From Methylophaga sp. (GTDB lineage: Bacteria > Pseudomonadota > Gammaproteobacteria > Nitrosococcales > Methylophagaceae): a stretch of 32,017 nucleotides of DNA. The stretch lies in NCBI GenBank assembly GCA_002733105.1, contig NVUI01000003.1, positions 37,031 through 69,047 of the forward strand. Reading direction: 5' to 3'. A model generated the notes under the pieces. That model was not told the DNA's origin and made no database searches. It saw only the letters and a program-made list of their open reading frames with translations. The position numbers were made by a program, and so were the translations under genes. The stretch's first letter is position 1, and every line of letters begins with the position of its first letter. Shown one piece after another: positions 24,636 through 32,017 of this stretch.

Positions 24636-25592
24636 TTAAAAACTATCTGCTTCCAATTCTTGAAAGATCCTGCCGGCATTTTTCTTGGCCAGCTCGTCAA
24701 AGGCATCTAAATATCGATATGCTGATTGATCAATAAGGTAGGCTTCATCTAACCCCAAATCATCATCAAGTAATTTTGTTACTTCAGCATGCATGTACTC
24801 AAGATAGCCTTTCGTCTCACGTGTGACCGTCGCCATATCTGTTGAGGCACCATGTCCAGGAATAACGTGAGTTACGTCCATGGCAGAAAAAAGATCAAAG
24901 GTTTTGATCCAATCCAAGGTTTTTGTGTCTGGAAAAACAGGTAACATCCGCTGATGAAAAGCCATATCACCTGCAATAATGAGGTCATGATCTGGTAAAT
25001 AAACAGATATATCGCCTTCAGAATGTGCCGGACCAAAATGAATTAATTCAATTCGACTGCTTCCTAACTGTATTAATTTCCGGTCTGAAAACCCAACATC
25101 TGGTAGGGCAATGCTGGTGTTAATAGCACGGTCTCGATTATAAGCTTGCATGCCTTCAAGTTCTTCCTCACCGTATTGATCAATAACCTTTATTGCATCA
25201 TCATGCGCAATGATCTTCACACCTTGTTCACGCCAATAATTATTGCCTAACATGGCATGACCTTGCCCATTCTCATTGACCACATAACGTATAGGCTGAT
25301 CCGTTATCTTACTAATTTCTTCATGCAACGCTTTAGCCAGTAAATAAGATGCACCCGCATTCACAACCAGCACGCCATCATCACTAACGACAAAACTCAA
25401 ATTATTATTATGTCCGGCATTTTCATAAGTCGGTGGTTGGGTCGCACCAATGGCAGACCACACACCTGGAACGACTTCAATAGGTTTGGAATAAAGCTCC
25501 GACTCAGGATATTTATCAGCATCAGCATCAGCATCCGCTATGCTGCTCAAGCTAACGGAAAATAAAAAAATAAATAAAAAAACAGCACGCAT
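24636..25592 (-). CDS. SoxH-like periplasmic MBL-fold protein lacking the HxHxDH zinc motif
   Basis: A 318-aa protein with a signal peptide (about 1-19). It has the MBL fold and overall resembles the 317-aa SoxH-like protein at 20203-21156, including P-A-H-S-E-G-D-I-S-V-Y, L-I-I-A-G-D-M-A-F-H and V-I-P-G-H-G. Where the other has THEHGDHWLGN, this one reads N-E-N-G-Q-G-H-A-M-L-G-N (residues 106-117), so the first metal site is lost or rebuilt. The later ligands remain. It may bind one metal or act as a non-catalytic paralogue. After the signal peptide is a four-fold Ala-Asp repeat encoded by a hexanucleotide repeat. It is upstream of the PPOX gene. Confidence 0.78.
   Translation of the reverse strand: MRAVFLFIFLFSVSLSSIADADADADKYPESELYSKPIEVVPGVWSAIGATQPPTYENAGHNNNLSFVVSDDGVLVVNAGASYLLAKALHEEISKITDQPIRYVVNENGQGHAMLGNNYWREQGVKIIAHDDAIKVIDQYGEEELEGMQAYNRDRAINTSIALPDVGFSDRKLIQLGSSRIELIHFGPAHSEGDISVYLPDHDLIIAGDMAFHQRMLPVFPDTKTLDWIKTFDLFSAMDVTHVIPGHGASTDMATVTRETKGYLEYMHAEVTKLLDDDLGLDEAYLIDQSAYRYLDAFDELAKKNAGRIFQELEADSF
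25515..25538. repeat. Hexanucleotide microsatellite coding Ala-Asp repeats
   Basis: The plus strand reads atcagc about four times in a row (approximately 25515-25538, the last unit altered to atccgc). On the minus strand this gives alternating Ala and Asp codons just after the signal peptide of the MBL-fold protein. A six-base unit keeps the frame, so slippage would change linker length only. Confidence 0.7.
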
Positions 25593-25645
25593 GATCTATC
25601 CTTAAACTAAATAATAACTGTATACAGCTTCCAGCGTAGTTTAAC

Positions 25646-25843
25646 TCATAAGCTACGACCAAACTGAAACGATAAATACACTAACACCAGCAATAATAAA
25701 ACTCCACTGGCCAACCAAGGCGAAACATCATAGTTGACCTGCTGATCTCTAGTTTTTGCTGTTTTTCTCAATGTTGTTGGTTTTTCAGCTGAAGCAATAT
25801 AATCAAATGCTACCCTCGCTGACAGTGCTTCTAAATGAGCTTT
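25646..25843 (-). pseudogene. 3' fragment of a membrane protein gene
   Basis: A 65-codon minus-strand frame runs from just after a stop to TGA (25648-25646). It encodes K-A-H-L-E-A-L-S-A-R-V-A-F-D-Y-I-A, a Lys/Thr-rich stretch, then Y-D-V-S-P-W-L-A-S-G, a hydrophobic helix (V-L-L-L-L-V-L-V-Y-L) and S-F-Q-F-G-R-S-L. No ATG or GTG and no upstream part is present, so it looks like the C-terminal end of a lost tail-anchored or multi-pass protein. The family was not identified. The rest of the 25593-26011 gap, apart from this, shows no gene. Confidence 0.45.
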
Positions 25844-26011
25844 TTAAAGATAGCTGTTCGGTTTGTGGATGCTGATCAATATCGGCTCGACAGCTACATA
25901 TCTCGTTTTGAAATGAGTAATAAATCTTTTTTTCACTGGCCTATTTTTCATAGACTAAAATTTTTTTATCATGAGTTTGTTTCAGTTTTACCGTTACTTA
26001 TGATTTATGAA

Positions 26012-26263
26012 CTAATGGTATTCGATAAATATTTTATCTTGTGGTGATTGCTGCTCAACCTGTCTGAGTGCCGATAATACTGATTTTTCATTACTAGGAT
26101 CGGCATTGTCAGTAAGAATATTTACTTTGATATTGGCCATTTTTAATTGTTGTGACTGTTGATCAGTCAGTACATTATCATTTACCCATAAAACGGCCTT
26201 ATTTTCTAGGATGATGCCTTCGGCTTCATCAAATCCTTCAGCAGTAAATATCAGATAGATCAT
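26012..26263 (-). CDS. Small protein of unknown function, partner of the TRAP binding-protein gene
   Basis: An 83-aa cytoplasmic-looking protein (no signal peptide or membrane helix), starting M-I-Y-L-I-F-T-A-E-G-F. It is acidic and looks alpha/beta in pattern, with A-V-L-W-V-N-D-N-V-L and I-K-V-N-I-L as likely strands. I do not recognise the family. It starts 8 bases after the dctP stop, and a decayed second copy of the same dctP-plus-small-gene pair exists at 10678-11047, so the pair travels as a unit. This duplication is the best evidence that it is a real gene. Confidence 0.65.
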   Translation of the reverse strand: MIYLIFTAEGFDEAEGIILENKAVLWVNDNVLTDQQSQQLKMANIKVNILTDNADPSNEKSVLSALRQVEQQSPQDKIFIEYH

Positions 26264-26271
26264 TAGCGATA

Positions 26272-27375
26272 TTATTTCTCAATCGCTAAATAGGCATTTT
26301 CTGAAATATCAGACCAAGCATCATTTTGTTGGCGAAAAGCCTGGTAGGCTTCATAGATCCGTTTGAATTCTGGGTTCTTGGCAGCTTCTTCAGCCAATGT
26401 TTCATCAGTGAGCATTTTTAGTTTGGCTAAAACATCATCAGGAAAACGGTGTATTTTGACTTTGGGGCGTTCTTTTAATTCTTGCAAAGCCGACATGTTT
26501 TTTTGTTCCATTTCTGACAGCATCCGTACATTTTCAGCCATGGCTGCATTGCTAATAATGGCTTGCAAATCTTTAGGTAAAGAAGCCCAGGCACGCTGAT
26601 TAATTGTCAGCTCTAATACGGTGCCAGGTTCATGCCAGCCAGGATAATAGTAGTGTTTAGCTGCACGATATAGACCTAAACGTTGGTCATGGTAAGGGCC
26701 GATCCATTCAGTGGCATCAATGGTATTACGTTCAAGTGCGGTATAAACTTCGCTACCTGCCAATAAAACAGGATTACCGCCCGCTTTGGCAAAGACTTTG
26801 CCCCCTAGACCGGGAATACGCATTTTTAGACCTTTAATATCGTCTAAAGAGTTAATTTCTTTATTAAACCAGCCCCCCATCTGTACGCCGGTATTACCCA
26901 AAGGGAAGGGAATAACATGGAAAGGTTGGTAAACCTCACGCCATAGTTCTAAACCACCACCGTCATATAACCAGGCATTCATGCCCCGAGCTGTCATGCC
27001 AAATGGTACCGTGGAGAAAAATTGCGCTTCCGGCACTTTCCCTGCCCAGTAATAAGCGCTGCCATGGCCCATTTCAACAGTACCTTGTGACACAGCATCA
27101 AATGTTTGTAATGGTGGGATTAATTCCCCGCCAGCATAAACTTTAATATTAAGGCGACCATTAGACATGTTTTTAATATTTTGAGCAAAACGTTCAGCAC
27201 CTTCTTGCAAAACAGGAAATCCTGGTGGCCATGTAGTGACCATTTTCCAGTGATATGTTTTGCTAGTATCTACAGCAGTAGTAGCACTATCTGTGACGTT
27301 TTCTGGATCACAAGCTGTCAGGGTTAATACCAGTAAGCCTAAAAATAGGGTGCGAATCGAGTGGTGGATAACCAT
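26272..27375 (-). CDS. TRAP transporter substrate-binding lipoprotein (DctP family), orphan
   Basis: A 367-aa periplasmic binding protein with a lipoprotein signal (lipobox L-T-A-C22). The DctP-family fold shows in T-T-W-P-P-G-F-P-V-L-Q-E-G-A-E-R-F-A (about 47-64), V-Y-A-G-G-E-L-I-P-P, L-K-M-R-I-P-G-L-G-G-K-V-F with the substrate-carboxylate Arg expected in this M-R-I-P segment, and the A-T-E-W-I-G-P-Y-H-D segment. It resembles the TakP-type group, which binds 2-oxo acids and other carboxylates and can be lipid-anchored. No DctQ or DctM membrane gene is in the window. It starts 16 bases after uvrD on the same strand. A decayed copy of its 3' end lies at 10891-11047. Confidence 0.9.
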   Translation of the reverse strand: MVIHHSIRTLFLGLLVLTLTACDPENVTDSATTAVDTSKTYHWKMVTTWPPGFPVLQEGAERFAQNIKNMSNGRLNIKVYAGGELIPPLQTFDAVSQGTVEMGHGSAYYWAGKVPEAQFFSTVPFGMTARGMNAWLYDGGGLELWREVYQPFHVIPFPLGNTGVQMGGWFNKEINSLDDIKGLKMRIPGLGGKVFAKAGGNPVLLAGSEVYTALERNTIDATEWIGPYHDQRLGLYRAAKHYYYPGWHEPGTVLELTINQRAWASLPKDLQAIISNAAMAENVRMLSEMEQKNMSALQELKERPKVKIHRFPDDVLAKLKMLTDETLAEEAAKNPEFKRIYEAYQAFRQQNDAWSDISENAYLAIEK

Positions 27376-27391
27376 TAAGTTGTTCCTGAAA

Positions 27392-29563
27392 TTAAATTGT
27401 TTCTAGGTTGGCATAAGCTAATACTAACCACTTGCTACCAGCATGTTTAAAATTAACTTGAACACGCGCATTTTTGCCTGCACCTTCGGTATCAATAACA
27501 ATACCCGCCCCAAATTTCTGATGATGGACTTGCTGTCCAGGCATTAAGCCTGTTTCATTGATAGTCATTGAATGTTTAGGTGCTATGACAGAATAGCCCG
27601 CACTGACTGTATTTCTTCGGGCACGGATCTCTTCAATATATTTGGCAGGGATCTCTTTTAGGAATCGTGATGGGAAAGGTGACATTTCTTGCCCATATAA
27701 AAATCGTGATTCAGTATGCAGTAAGTAGAGCTTCTCTCGTGCTCGTGTCATTCCCACATAACAAAGCCGGCGCTCTTCAGCGAGACGAGTAGGATCATCA
27801 CTGGTTTTTTGACCGGGGAATAATCCTTCTTCCATTCCCACCATAAAGACTACGGGGAATTCTAAGCCTTTGGCAGAGTGCAAGGTCATGAGTTGTACGC
27901 AATCTTCCCATTGACCTGCTTGATTTTCGCCCGCTTCCAATGCGGCATGAGATAGGAATGCATTGAGTAAGGGGATATCTTCATATCCTTCTTCATCAGG
28001 CAGTTTGAATTGGCGTGTTGCATTGATGAGTTCATCTAAGTTTTCAATGCGGCCTTGGCCTTTTTCACTTTTATCTTTAGAAAAATGTGTCCGCAAACCA
28101 CTTTCATCTATCACTAAAGAAGTTAGTTCATGCATTGGCATAGCATCATCTTCAGGGGTTAACGAGTCTATGAGTGATAGGAAAGCTGTGAGTGCATTGC
28201 CAGCACGTGCTGTAAAGAATTTAGCATCAAGTAGTTCAACAGCTGCCTGCCACATGGTTAGATTTTGCTCACGAGCATATTGACGAAGTTGGGTGAGTGT
28301 TGCAGCACCAATACCGCGTGTTGGTGTGTTGACGACACGTTCAAAGGCAGCATCGTCATTGCGGTTAGTAATCAGCCGCAGATACGATAATACATCTTTA
28401 ATTTCAGCGCGTTCGAAGAAACGTAGACCACCATAAACACGATAGGGCATATTGGCTTGCAATAATGCTTCTTCAATGACACGGGATTGAGCATTTGAAC
28501 GATAAAGTACCGCATTATCAGCTCGGCTCCCCTCTTTATCGACCCAAGCTTGTATTTGGCCGACAAGATAAGTTGCCTCATCTCGTTCGTTATAAGCGTT
28601 ATAAATTTGAATGGGATCACCATCATCATCAGCGGTCCACAGTTCCTTGCCTAACCGTTCGCTGTTATTGGCAATAACGGCATTAGCGCCAGCTAATATG
28701 TTGCCAGTAGAACGATAATTTTGCTCTAATCGGACAGTATCTGTACCAGGATAATCTTGATGAAACTTTTGAATATTCTCAATCCGAGCACCACGCCAAC
28801 CATAAATAGATTGATCATCATCACCGACAATAAATAAATGACCTGTTTCACCAGCCAATAATCTTAACCAAGCATATTGGATAGTATTGGTATCTTGAAA
28901 TTCATCGACTAAAATTTGCTGAAAACGTTGCTGGTAATGAGCCAGAATATCAGGACGTTTTAACCATAATTCATGACATCGTAAGATGATTTCACCAAAA
29001 TCAATCACGCCAGCACGTTGGCAAGCATCTTGGTACGTTTGATAAACGGTCAACATTTTTTGTGAATAGGGATCATTGCCTGCTTGGATGTGTTTAGGAC
29101 GTAGGCCTTCATCTTTTTGTGCATTGATATACCACTGTGCTTGTTTAGCAGGCCATTGTGCTTCATCTAACTCCATGCCACGCATAAGGCGTTTCAGCAT
29201 ACGTAATTGATCGTCACTGTCTAAAATTTGAAAGCTTTGTGGTAAGTCCGCATCTTGCCAATGTGAGCGTAGTAAACGATGAGCTAAGCCATGAAAGGTA
29301 CCTACCCACATGCCTCCAATAGGATAACCTAACATATGCTCAATTTTGCCACGCATTTCTGCTGCTGCTTTATTAGTAAAAGTGACAGCAAGGATATTAG
29401 CTGGGGATAAGTTTTCAGCTTGAATGAGCCAAGCGATACGATGGACAAGAACACGTGTTTTTCCGCTACCTGCACCCGCTAGAATACGAGTGTGGCCTAA
29501 TGGTGCCGCGACAGCTTCACGTTGGGGTTTATTGAGATCGTTAAGTAATTCAGAAACATCCAT
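27392..29563 (-). CDS. uvrD: DNA helicase II (UvrD)
   Basis: A 723-aa superfamily I 3'-5' helicase for nucleotide-excision and mismatch repair. The N-terminus MDVSELLNDLNKPQREAVAA is nearly E. coli UvrD. Motifs: Walker A G30-A-G-S-G-K-T36, V-T-F-T-N-K-A-A-A-E-M-R, G-T-F-H-G-L-A-H-R, D-E-F-Q-D-T-N, G-D-D-D-Q-S-I-Y-G-W-R-G-A, L-E-Q-N-Y-R-S, and the late T-L-H-S-A-K-G-L-E-F-P and Y-V-G-M-T-R-A-R-E. The C-terminal domain (about 665-723: G-Q-x-V-x-H-x-K-F-G-x-G-I-V) is the Tudor-like RNA-polymerase-binding fold of UvrD/PcrA, which argues for UvrD over Rep. It is followed at once by dctP. Confidence 0.96.
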   Translation of the reverse strand: MDVSELLNDLNKPQREAVAAPLGHTRILAGAGSGKTRVLVHRIAWLIQAENLSPANILAVTFTNKAAAEMRGKIEHMLGYPIGGMWVGTFHGLAHRLLRSHWQDADLPQSFQILDSDDQLRMLKRLMRGMELDEAQWPAKQAQWYINAQKDEGLRPKHIQAGNDPYSQKMLTVYQTYQDACQRAGVIDFGEIILRCHELWLKRPDILAHYQQRFQQILVDEFQDTNTIQYAWLRLLAGETGHLFIVGDDDQSIYGWRGARIENIQKFHQDYPGTDTVRLEQNYRSTGNILAGANAVIANNSERLGKELWTADDDGDPIQIYNAYNERDEATYLVGQIQAWVDKEGSRADNAVLYRSNAQSRVIEEALLQANMPYRVYGGLRFFERAEIKDVLSYLRLITNRNDDAAFERVVNTPTRGIGAATLTQLRQYAREQNLTMWQAAVELLDAKFFTARAGNALTAFLSLIDSLTPEDDAMPMHELTSLVIDESGLRTHFSKDKSEKGQGRIENLDELINATRQFKLPDEEGYEDIPLLNAFLSHAALEAGENQAGQWEDCVQLMTLHSAKGLEFPVVFMVGMEEGLFPGQKTSDDPTRLAEERRLCYVGMTRAREKLYLLHTESRFLYGQEMSPFPSRFLKEIPAKYIEEIRARRNTVSAGYSVIAPKHSMTINETGLMPGQQVHHQKFGAGIVIDTEGAGKNARVQVNFKHAGSKWLVLAYANLETI

Positions 29564-29588
29564 CTAGATTAAATATATTAAGTAGGGT

Positions 29589-29634
29589 GGTATAAAAAGA
29601 AAAGAACGGGTCATGAATATCATGCCCCGTTCTA
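29589..29634 (-). terminator. Intrinsic terminator of trxA
   Basis: Agaacgggtcatga (29604-29617) pairs with tcatgccccgttct (29621-29634) with one mismatch and a three-base loop. On the minus strand it is followed by TTTCTTTTTATAC (29603 to 29591). It lies 35 bases past the trxA stop and so separates trxA from uvrD. Confidence 0.85.
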
Positions 29635-29668
29635 GAGTAGATCAAGTGTGTAAAAGCGGAATAGTTTT

Positions 29669-29995
29669 TTAGATATTACTATCTAAAAATGCAGTTAACT
29701 GAGATTTTGTCAATGCGCCTACTTTTGTTGCTTCAACTTCACCACCTTTGAATAGCATTAATGTAGGAATACCTCGGATACCGTAACGTGGTGGTGTTTC
29801 CGAGTTTTCATCAATATTCAATTTGCAGACAGTTAGCTTGCCAGCATACTCAGCACCGATTTCATCCAGAATAGGTGCAAGCATTTTGCACGGTCCACAC
29901 CATTCAGCCCAGTAATCAACTAATACAGGTAAATCAGACTGTAAGACTTGGCTCTCAAAGTCGCCATCAGTCACATTGGTGACATTTTCACTCAT
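29669..29995 (-). CDS. trxA: Thioredoxin 1
   Basis: A 108-aa cytoplasmic thioredoxin, the classical length. Active site W-C33-G-P-C36-K, upstream V-L-V-D-Y-W-A-E, and the cis-Pro segment [10 protein letters not shown] (about 72-81). The start at 29995 (M-S-E-N-V) is preceded on the minus strand by GGAGA; a frame from 30064 adds 23 residues with no ribosome binding site and no family support. It is divergent from rhlB, as in E. coli. It ends in a strong terminator at 29589-29634. Confidence 0.96.
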   Translation of the reverse strand: MSENVTNVTDGDFESQVLQSDLPVLVDYWAEWCGPCKMLAPILDEIGAEYAGKLTVCKLNIDENSETPPRYGIRGIPTLMLFKGGEVEATKVGALTKSQLTAFLDSNI

Positions 29996-30099
29996 GTTTC
30001 TTATCTCCGGTGGTATATAAATTATTGGAAGGCTATAATTCACCCACTCCAATTTAAGTAACATTTTTTCCTATCATCAAAGGTAATGCAAGTATTTCT

Positions 30100-31365
30100 A
30101 TGAGCGCACATTTAACTGAGCAAGCTTTTTCATCATTACCACTACATGAAACACTCCAAAATGGTTTACGTAGCGCGGGGTTTGAATTTTGTACTCCTAT
30201 TCAAGCACAATCGTTACCCTTATTGCTGGCAGGACAAGATGTGGCGGGGCAGGCGCAAACGGGGACAGGCAAAACTATTGCCTTTTTATTGGCTACTTTT
30301 CAGTGCTTATTAACGAAGGAACCTGTTAAAAACTGGGACGGTAAACAACCACGAGCATTTATATTAGCCCCAACCCGAGAGTTGGCGAATCAAATTGCTA
30401 AAGATGCGGTATTGCTTAATAAGGATGCAAAGTTGCGCATAGTTGTTGCTTATGGTGGCAAGGATTACGAAAAGCAAAAAACAGCGATTACTGATGGTGT
30501 CGATATTTTAATTGGTACTCCTGGCCGATTGCTTGATTATCATAAGCAGCGTGTATTTAATCTAAAATCTGTTCAAGCTGTCGTACTTGATGAAGCAGAT
30601 CGCATGTTTGATTTGGGTTTTATTAAAGATGTGCGCTATTTTTTACGGCGTGTCCCCAATCCTACAGAACGTTTAGGTATGCTGTTCTCTGCAACTTTGA
30701 GCTATAAAGTAATCGAACTTGCTTATGAACATATGAATAACCCTGAGAAGGTTCAGATAGAGCCTGAAAAGGTGTCCGGTGACCGAATAGAAGAAAGTAT
30801 TTATTATCCGGCCAATGAAGAAAAAATTCCTTTACTCTTAGCGATAATTAAACGACTGCAACCATCACGAAGTATCGTGTTTGTTAATACTAAACGTGCT
30901 GCAGATAAGGTTTGGGGATTTTTAGAAAGTAACGGGCATAAAGCGGCATTATTATCAGGTGATGTGCCTCAGAAGAAACGCGAACGCTTGTTAAAACATT
31001 TTCAAGATGGGGAATTTCCATTTTTGGTTGCAACTGATGTTGCTGCTAGGGGTTTACATATTCCTGAGGTCAGTCATGTATTTAATTATGATCTGCCTCA
31101 GGATGTTGAAGATTATGTTCACCGAATTGGTCGAACTGCCCGAGCAGGTGCTAGTGGCGTCGCTATTAGCTTTGCTTGTGAAGACTACGCTTTTTCTTTG
31201 CCAGATATTGAGCAATATATTAAACATAAGCTAGCTATTGCTACTACCTCTGATGAGGTGTTGGAGGAGCCGAAGCCGGCAAAAAGGCCTGAAAAAAGGC
31301 CACCACCACCACGTAAACATAACGACAATAATCATCGTAACCGTTCGTACCGGCCAAAACGGTAG
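30100..31365 (+). CDS. rhlB: ATP-dependent RNA helicase RhlB
   Basis: A 421-aa DEAD-box helicase, the RNA-unwinding partner of RNase E in the degradosome. The N-terminus [13 protein letters not shown] matches E. coli RhlB. Motifs: C-T-P-I-Q-A-Q (31-37), [11 protein letters not shown] (about 49-59), [43 protein letters not shown] and [10 protein letters not shown]. The C-terminal tail is Pro-, Lys- and Arg-rich with a P-P-P-P-R-K-H stretch, an RNA-binding extension. Divergent from trxA. Confidence 0.95.
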   Translation: MSAHLTEQAFSSLPLHETLQNGLRSAGFEFCTPIQAQSLPLLLAGQDVAGQAQTGTGKTIAFLLATFQCLLTKEPVKNWDGKQPRAFILAPTRELANQIAKDAVLLNKDAKLRIVVAYGGKDYEKQKTAITDGVDILIGTPGRLLDYHKQRVFNLKSVQAVVLDEADRMFDLGFIKDVRYFLRRVPNPTERLGMLFSATLSYKVIELAYEHMNNPEKVQIEPEKVSGDRIEESIYYPANEEKIPLLLAIIKRLQPSRSIVFVNTKRAADKVWGFLESNGHKAALLSGDVPQKKRERLLKHFQDGEFPFLVATDVAARGLHIPEVSHVFNYDLPQDVEDYVHRIGRTARAGASGVAISFACEDYAFSLPDIEQYIKHKLAIATTSDEVLEEPKPAKRPEKRPPPPRKHNDNNHRNRSYRPKR

Positions 31366-31379
31366 CAAGGTTAGAGCCA

Positions 31380-31718
31380 ATGCAAATTAATGGTGCACAT
31401 CTCACGACTGCATTTATCCCAAAATCTTTTGGATTTCAGGATAAAGTACGTGCGCCAGTCACAATAGATGTTATTGCCAAATTTGATATTGAAGCACCGT
31501 CACAATCAACAAGCACGCAATCGTTCCAACAAGTAACCGCTATCAATGATCCCCAGCAATCACGTTTTGTCAGATTATTAGCAACAACAAATAACACGAC
31601 GACCAATACAGACCAATCTTCCTCAGCGTTAATACCTTTGCCAAGAAGTGTGCAGCAGTATTTGCAGATCGCAAATTTGAACTCGGAAAACCAAAGATTA
31701 CTTGATGAAACTGTTTAG
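31380..31718 (+). CDS. Hypothetical protein, 112 aa
   Basis: A soluble-looking 112-aa protein with no signal peptide or membrane helix. The middle (about 37-85) is rich in Ser, Thr, Gln and Asn and probably disordered. The C-terminal part, L-P-R-S-V-Q-Q-Y-L-Q-I-A-N-L, looks helical and, from memory, resembles the end of small hypothetical proteins of Pseudomonas-like bacteria. It starts 14 bases after rhlB and its stop overlaps the lipoprotein start by 14 bases, so it looks like a real middle gene of a run. Function not recognised. Confidence 0.65.
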   Translation: MQINGAHLTTAFIPKSFGFQDKVRAPVTIDVIAKFDIEAPSQSTSTQSFQQVTAINDPQQSRFVRLLATTNNTTTNTDQSSSALIPLPRSVQQYLQIANLNSENQRLLDETV

Positions 31719-32017
31719 CCTGATTGTACTCACAGTGTGTTTAAATCTAGTTGGCTGCAGTAGCCAATCACAGCAAAAAGTGGTCGCCGGTGATCCGGCC
31801 GACGCAGGTATTTCTCGATTGGCTAAAAGCGATATTGATGAAGTGGTAGAGCTACATCAGCGTGCTGTCATGCATAATCTGCAAGAATTGATGTTGAAAT
31901 TATATCGCCGCAATCCCAATAGTCGTCATGATAAAGACCAGCGTACTATAGAAGAGAGTGTTAATTTAGTTTTTTCATATCCTCATGATAGAGGTTATGA
32001 ACAATGGCAAGCGATGA
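31705..32017 (+). CDS. Lipoprotein of unknown function, N-terminal part (cut by window end)
   Basis: From ATG 31705 the frame is open to the window end (104 codons). The first 19 residues are a lipoprotein signal (M-K-L-F-S-L-I-V-L-T then lipobox L-V-G-C19). The mature part includes I-S-R-L-A-K-S-D-I-D-E-V-V-E-L-H-Q-R and L-M-L-K-L-Y-R-R-N-P. This pattern recalls a conserved hypothetical lipoprotein family of gammaproteobacteria; I cannot name a function. It overlaps the preceding hypothetical gene by 14 bases, suggesting coupled translation. Confidence 0.75.
   Translation, partial: MKLFSLIVLTVCLNLVGCSSQSQQKVVAGDPADAGISRLAKSDIDEVVELHQRAVMHNLQELMLKLYRRNPNSRHDKDQRTIEESVNLVFSYPHDRGYEQWQAM

Noticed and set aside
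25835-26047. 70-codon plus-strand open frame
   Set aside because: Its end runs into the small unknown gene on the other strand; Phe/Tyr-rich AT-driven translation and no family features.
1-32017. CRISPR arrays, tRNA or rRNA genes, IS elements, phage genes, toxin-antitoxin pairs
   Set aside because: I looked for regular repeats with spacers, tRNA cloverleaf ends, transposase motifs and small paired genes and saw none.

Overview
The window is a gene-dense, moderately AT-rich piece of a gammaproteobacterial chromosome. The UvrD, RhlB and TrxA proteins are close to their E. coli counterparts, and trxA sits divergent to rhlB as in enteric bacteria. A complete Sox thiosulfate-oxidation set beside this housekeeping DNA points to a sulfur-oxidising gammaproteobacterium. 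A Methylophaga/Thiotrichales-like marine lineage is my guess from the gene mix, not something the sequence proves. No tRNA, rRNA, insertion sequence, phage gene or CRISPR array was seen.

Layout. (1) 1-1.6 kb: the first codons of zwf (glucose-6-phosphate dehydrogenase) face away from glgA (glycogen synthase) across a 76-bp promoter region. (2) 1.7-10.6 kb, all minus strand: a hybrid sensor GGDEF/EAL protein with a C-terminal zinc-binding (CZB) domain overlaps a CHASE-GGDEF diguanylate cyclase. Downstream follow an EamA-type transporter, a secreted SMP-30/NHL-like beta-propeller protein, an SrmB-like RNA helicase, a PqiA-like membrane protein and a truncated secreted protein. (3) 10.6-12.1 kb: a decay zone with one intact gene, a DUF411 metal-binding protein. 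It holds a chimeric remnant of copies of the EamA gene, the TRAP-binding-protein gene and its small partner, all still intact elsewhere in the window, plus a gene remnant with three in-frame stops. (4) 12.1-20.0 kb, minus strand: soxC-soxD-soxX-soxY-soxZ-soxA-soxK-rhodanese-[terminator]-soxB-thioredoxin. (5) 20.2-21.2 kb: a divergent SoxH-like metallo-beta-lactamase-fold protein, separated from soxC by an AT-rich region with a perfectly tandem 21-bp repeat. (6) 21.2-25.9 kb: an MFS transporter, thiopurine methyltransferase, an FMN-binding PPOX-family protein and a second MBL-fold protein that lacks the usual zinc motif, with decayed fragments between them. (7) 26-32 kb: uvrD, an orphan TRAP substrate-binding lipoprotein and a small unknown protein in one minus-strand run; trxA; divergent rhlB; a hypothetical protein; and a lipoprotein cut by the window end.

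How it works together. SoxXA(K) would link thiosulfate to the SoxY carrier cysteine (SoxYZ), SoxB would hydrolyse off sulfate, and SoxCD would oxidise the remaining sulfane sulfur, so the set predicts complete periplasmic oxidation to sulfate without sulfur globules. Periplasmic rhodanese and thioredoxin proteins inside the cluster fit sulfane-sulfur handling and reduction of Sox cysteines. No soxR, soxS or soxV is visible here, so regulation and electron supply must come from elsewhere.

I did not find a clearly new system. The observations most worth following are the chimeric decayed duplication, the soxB-proximal terminator, the tandem repeat in the sox promoter region, the CZB-tailed c-di-GMP enzyme, and the MBL protein with a replaced metal motif.
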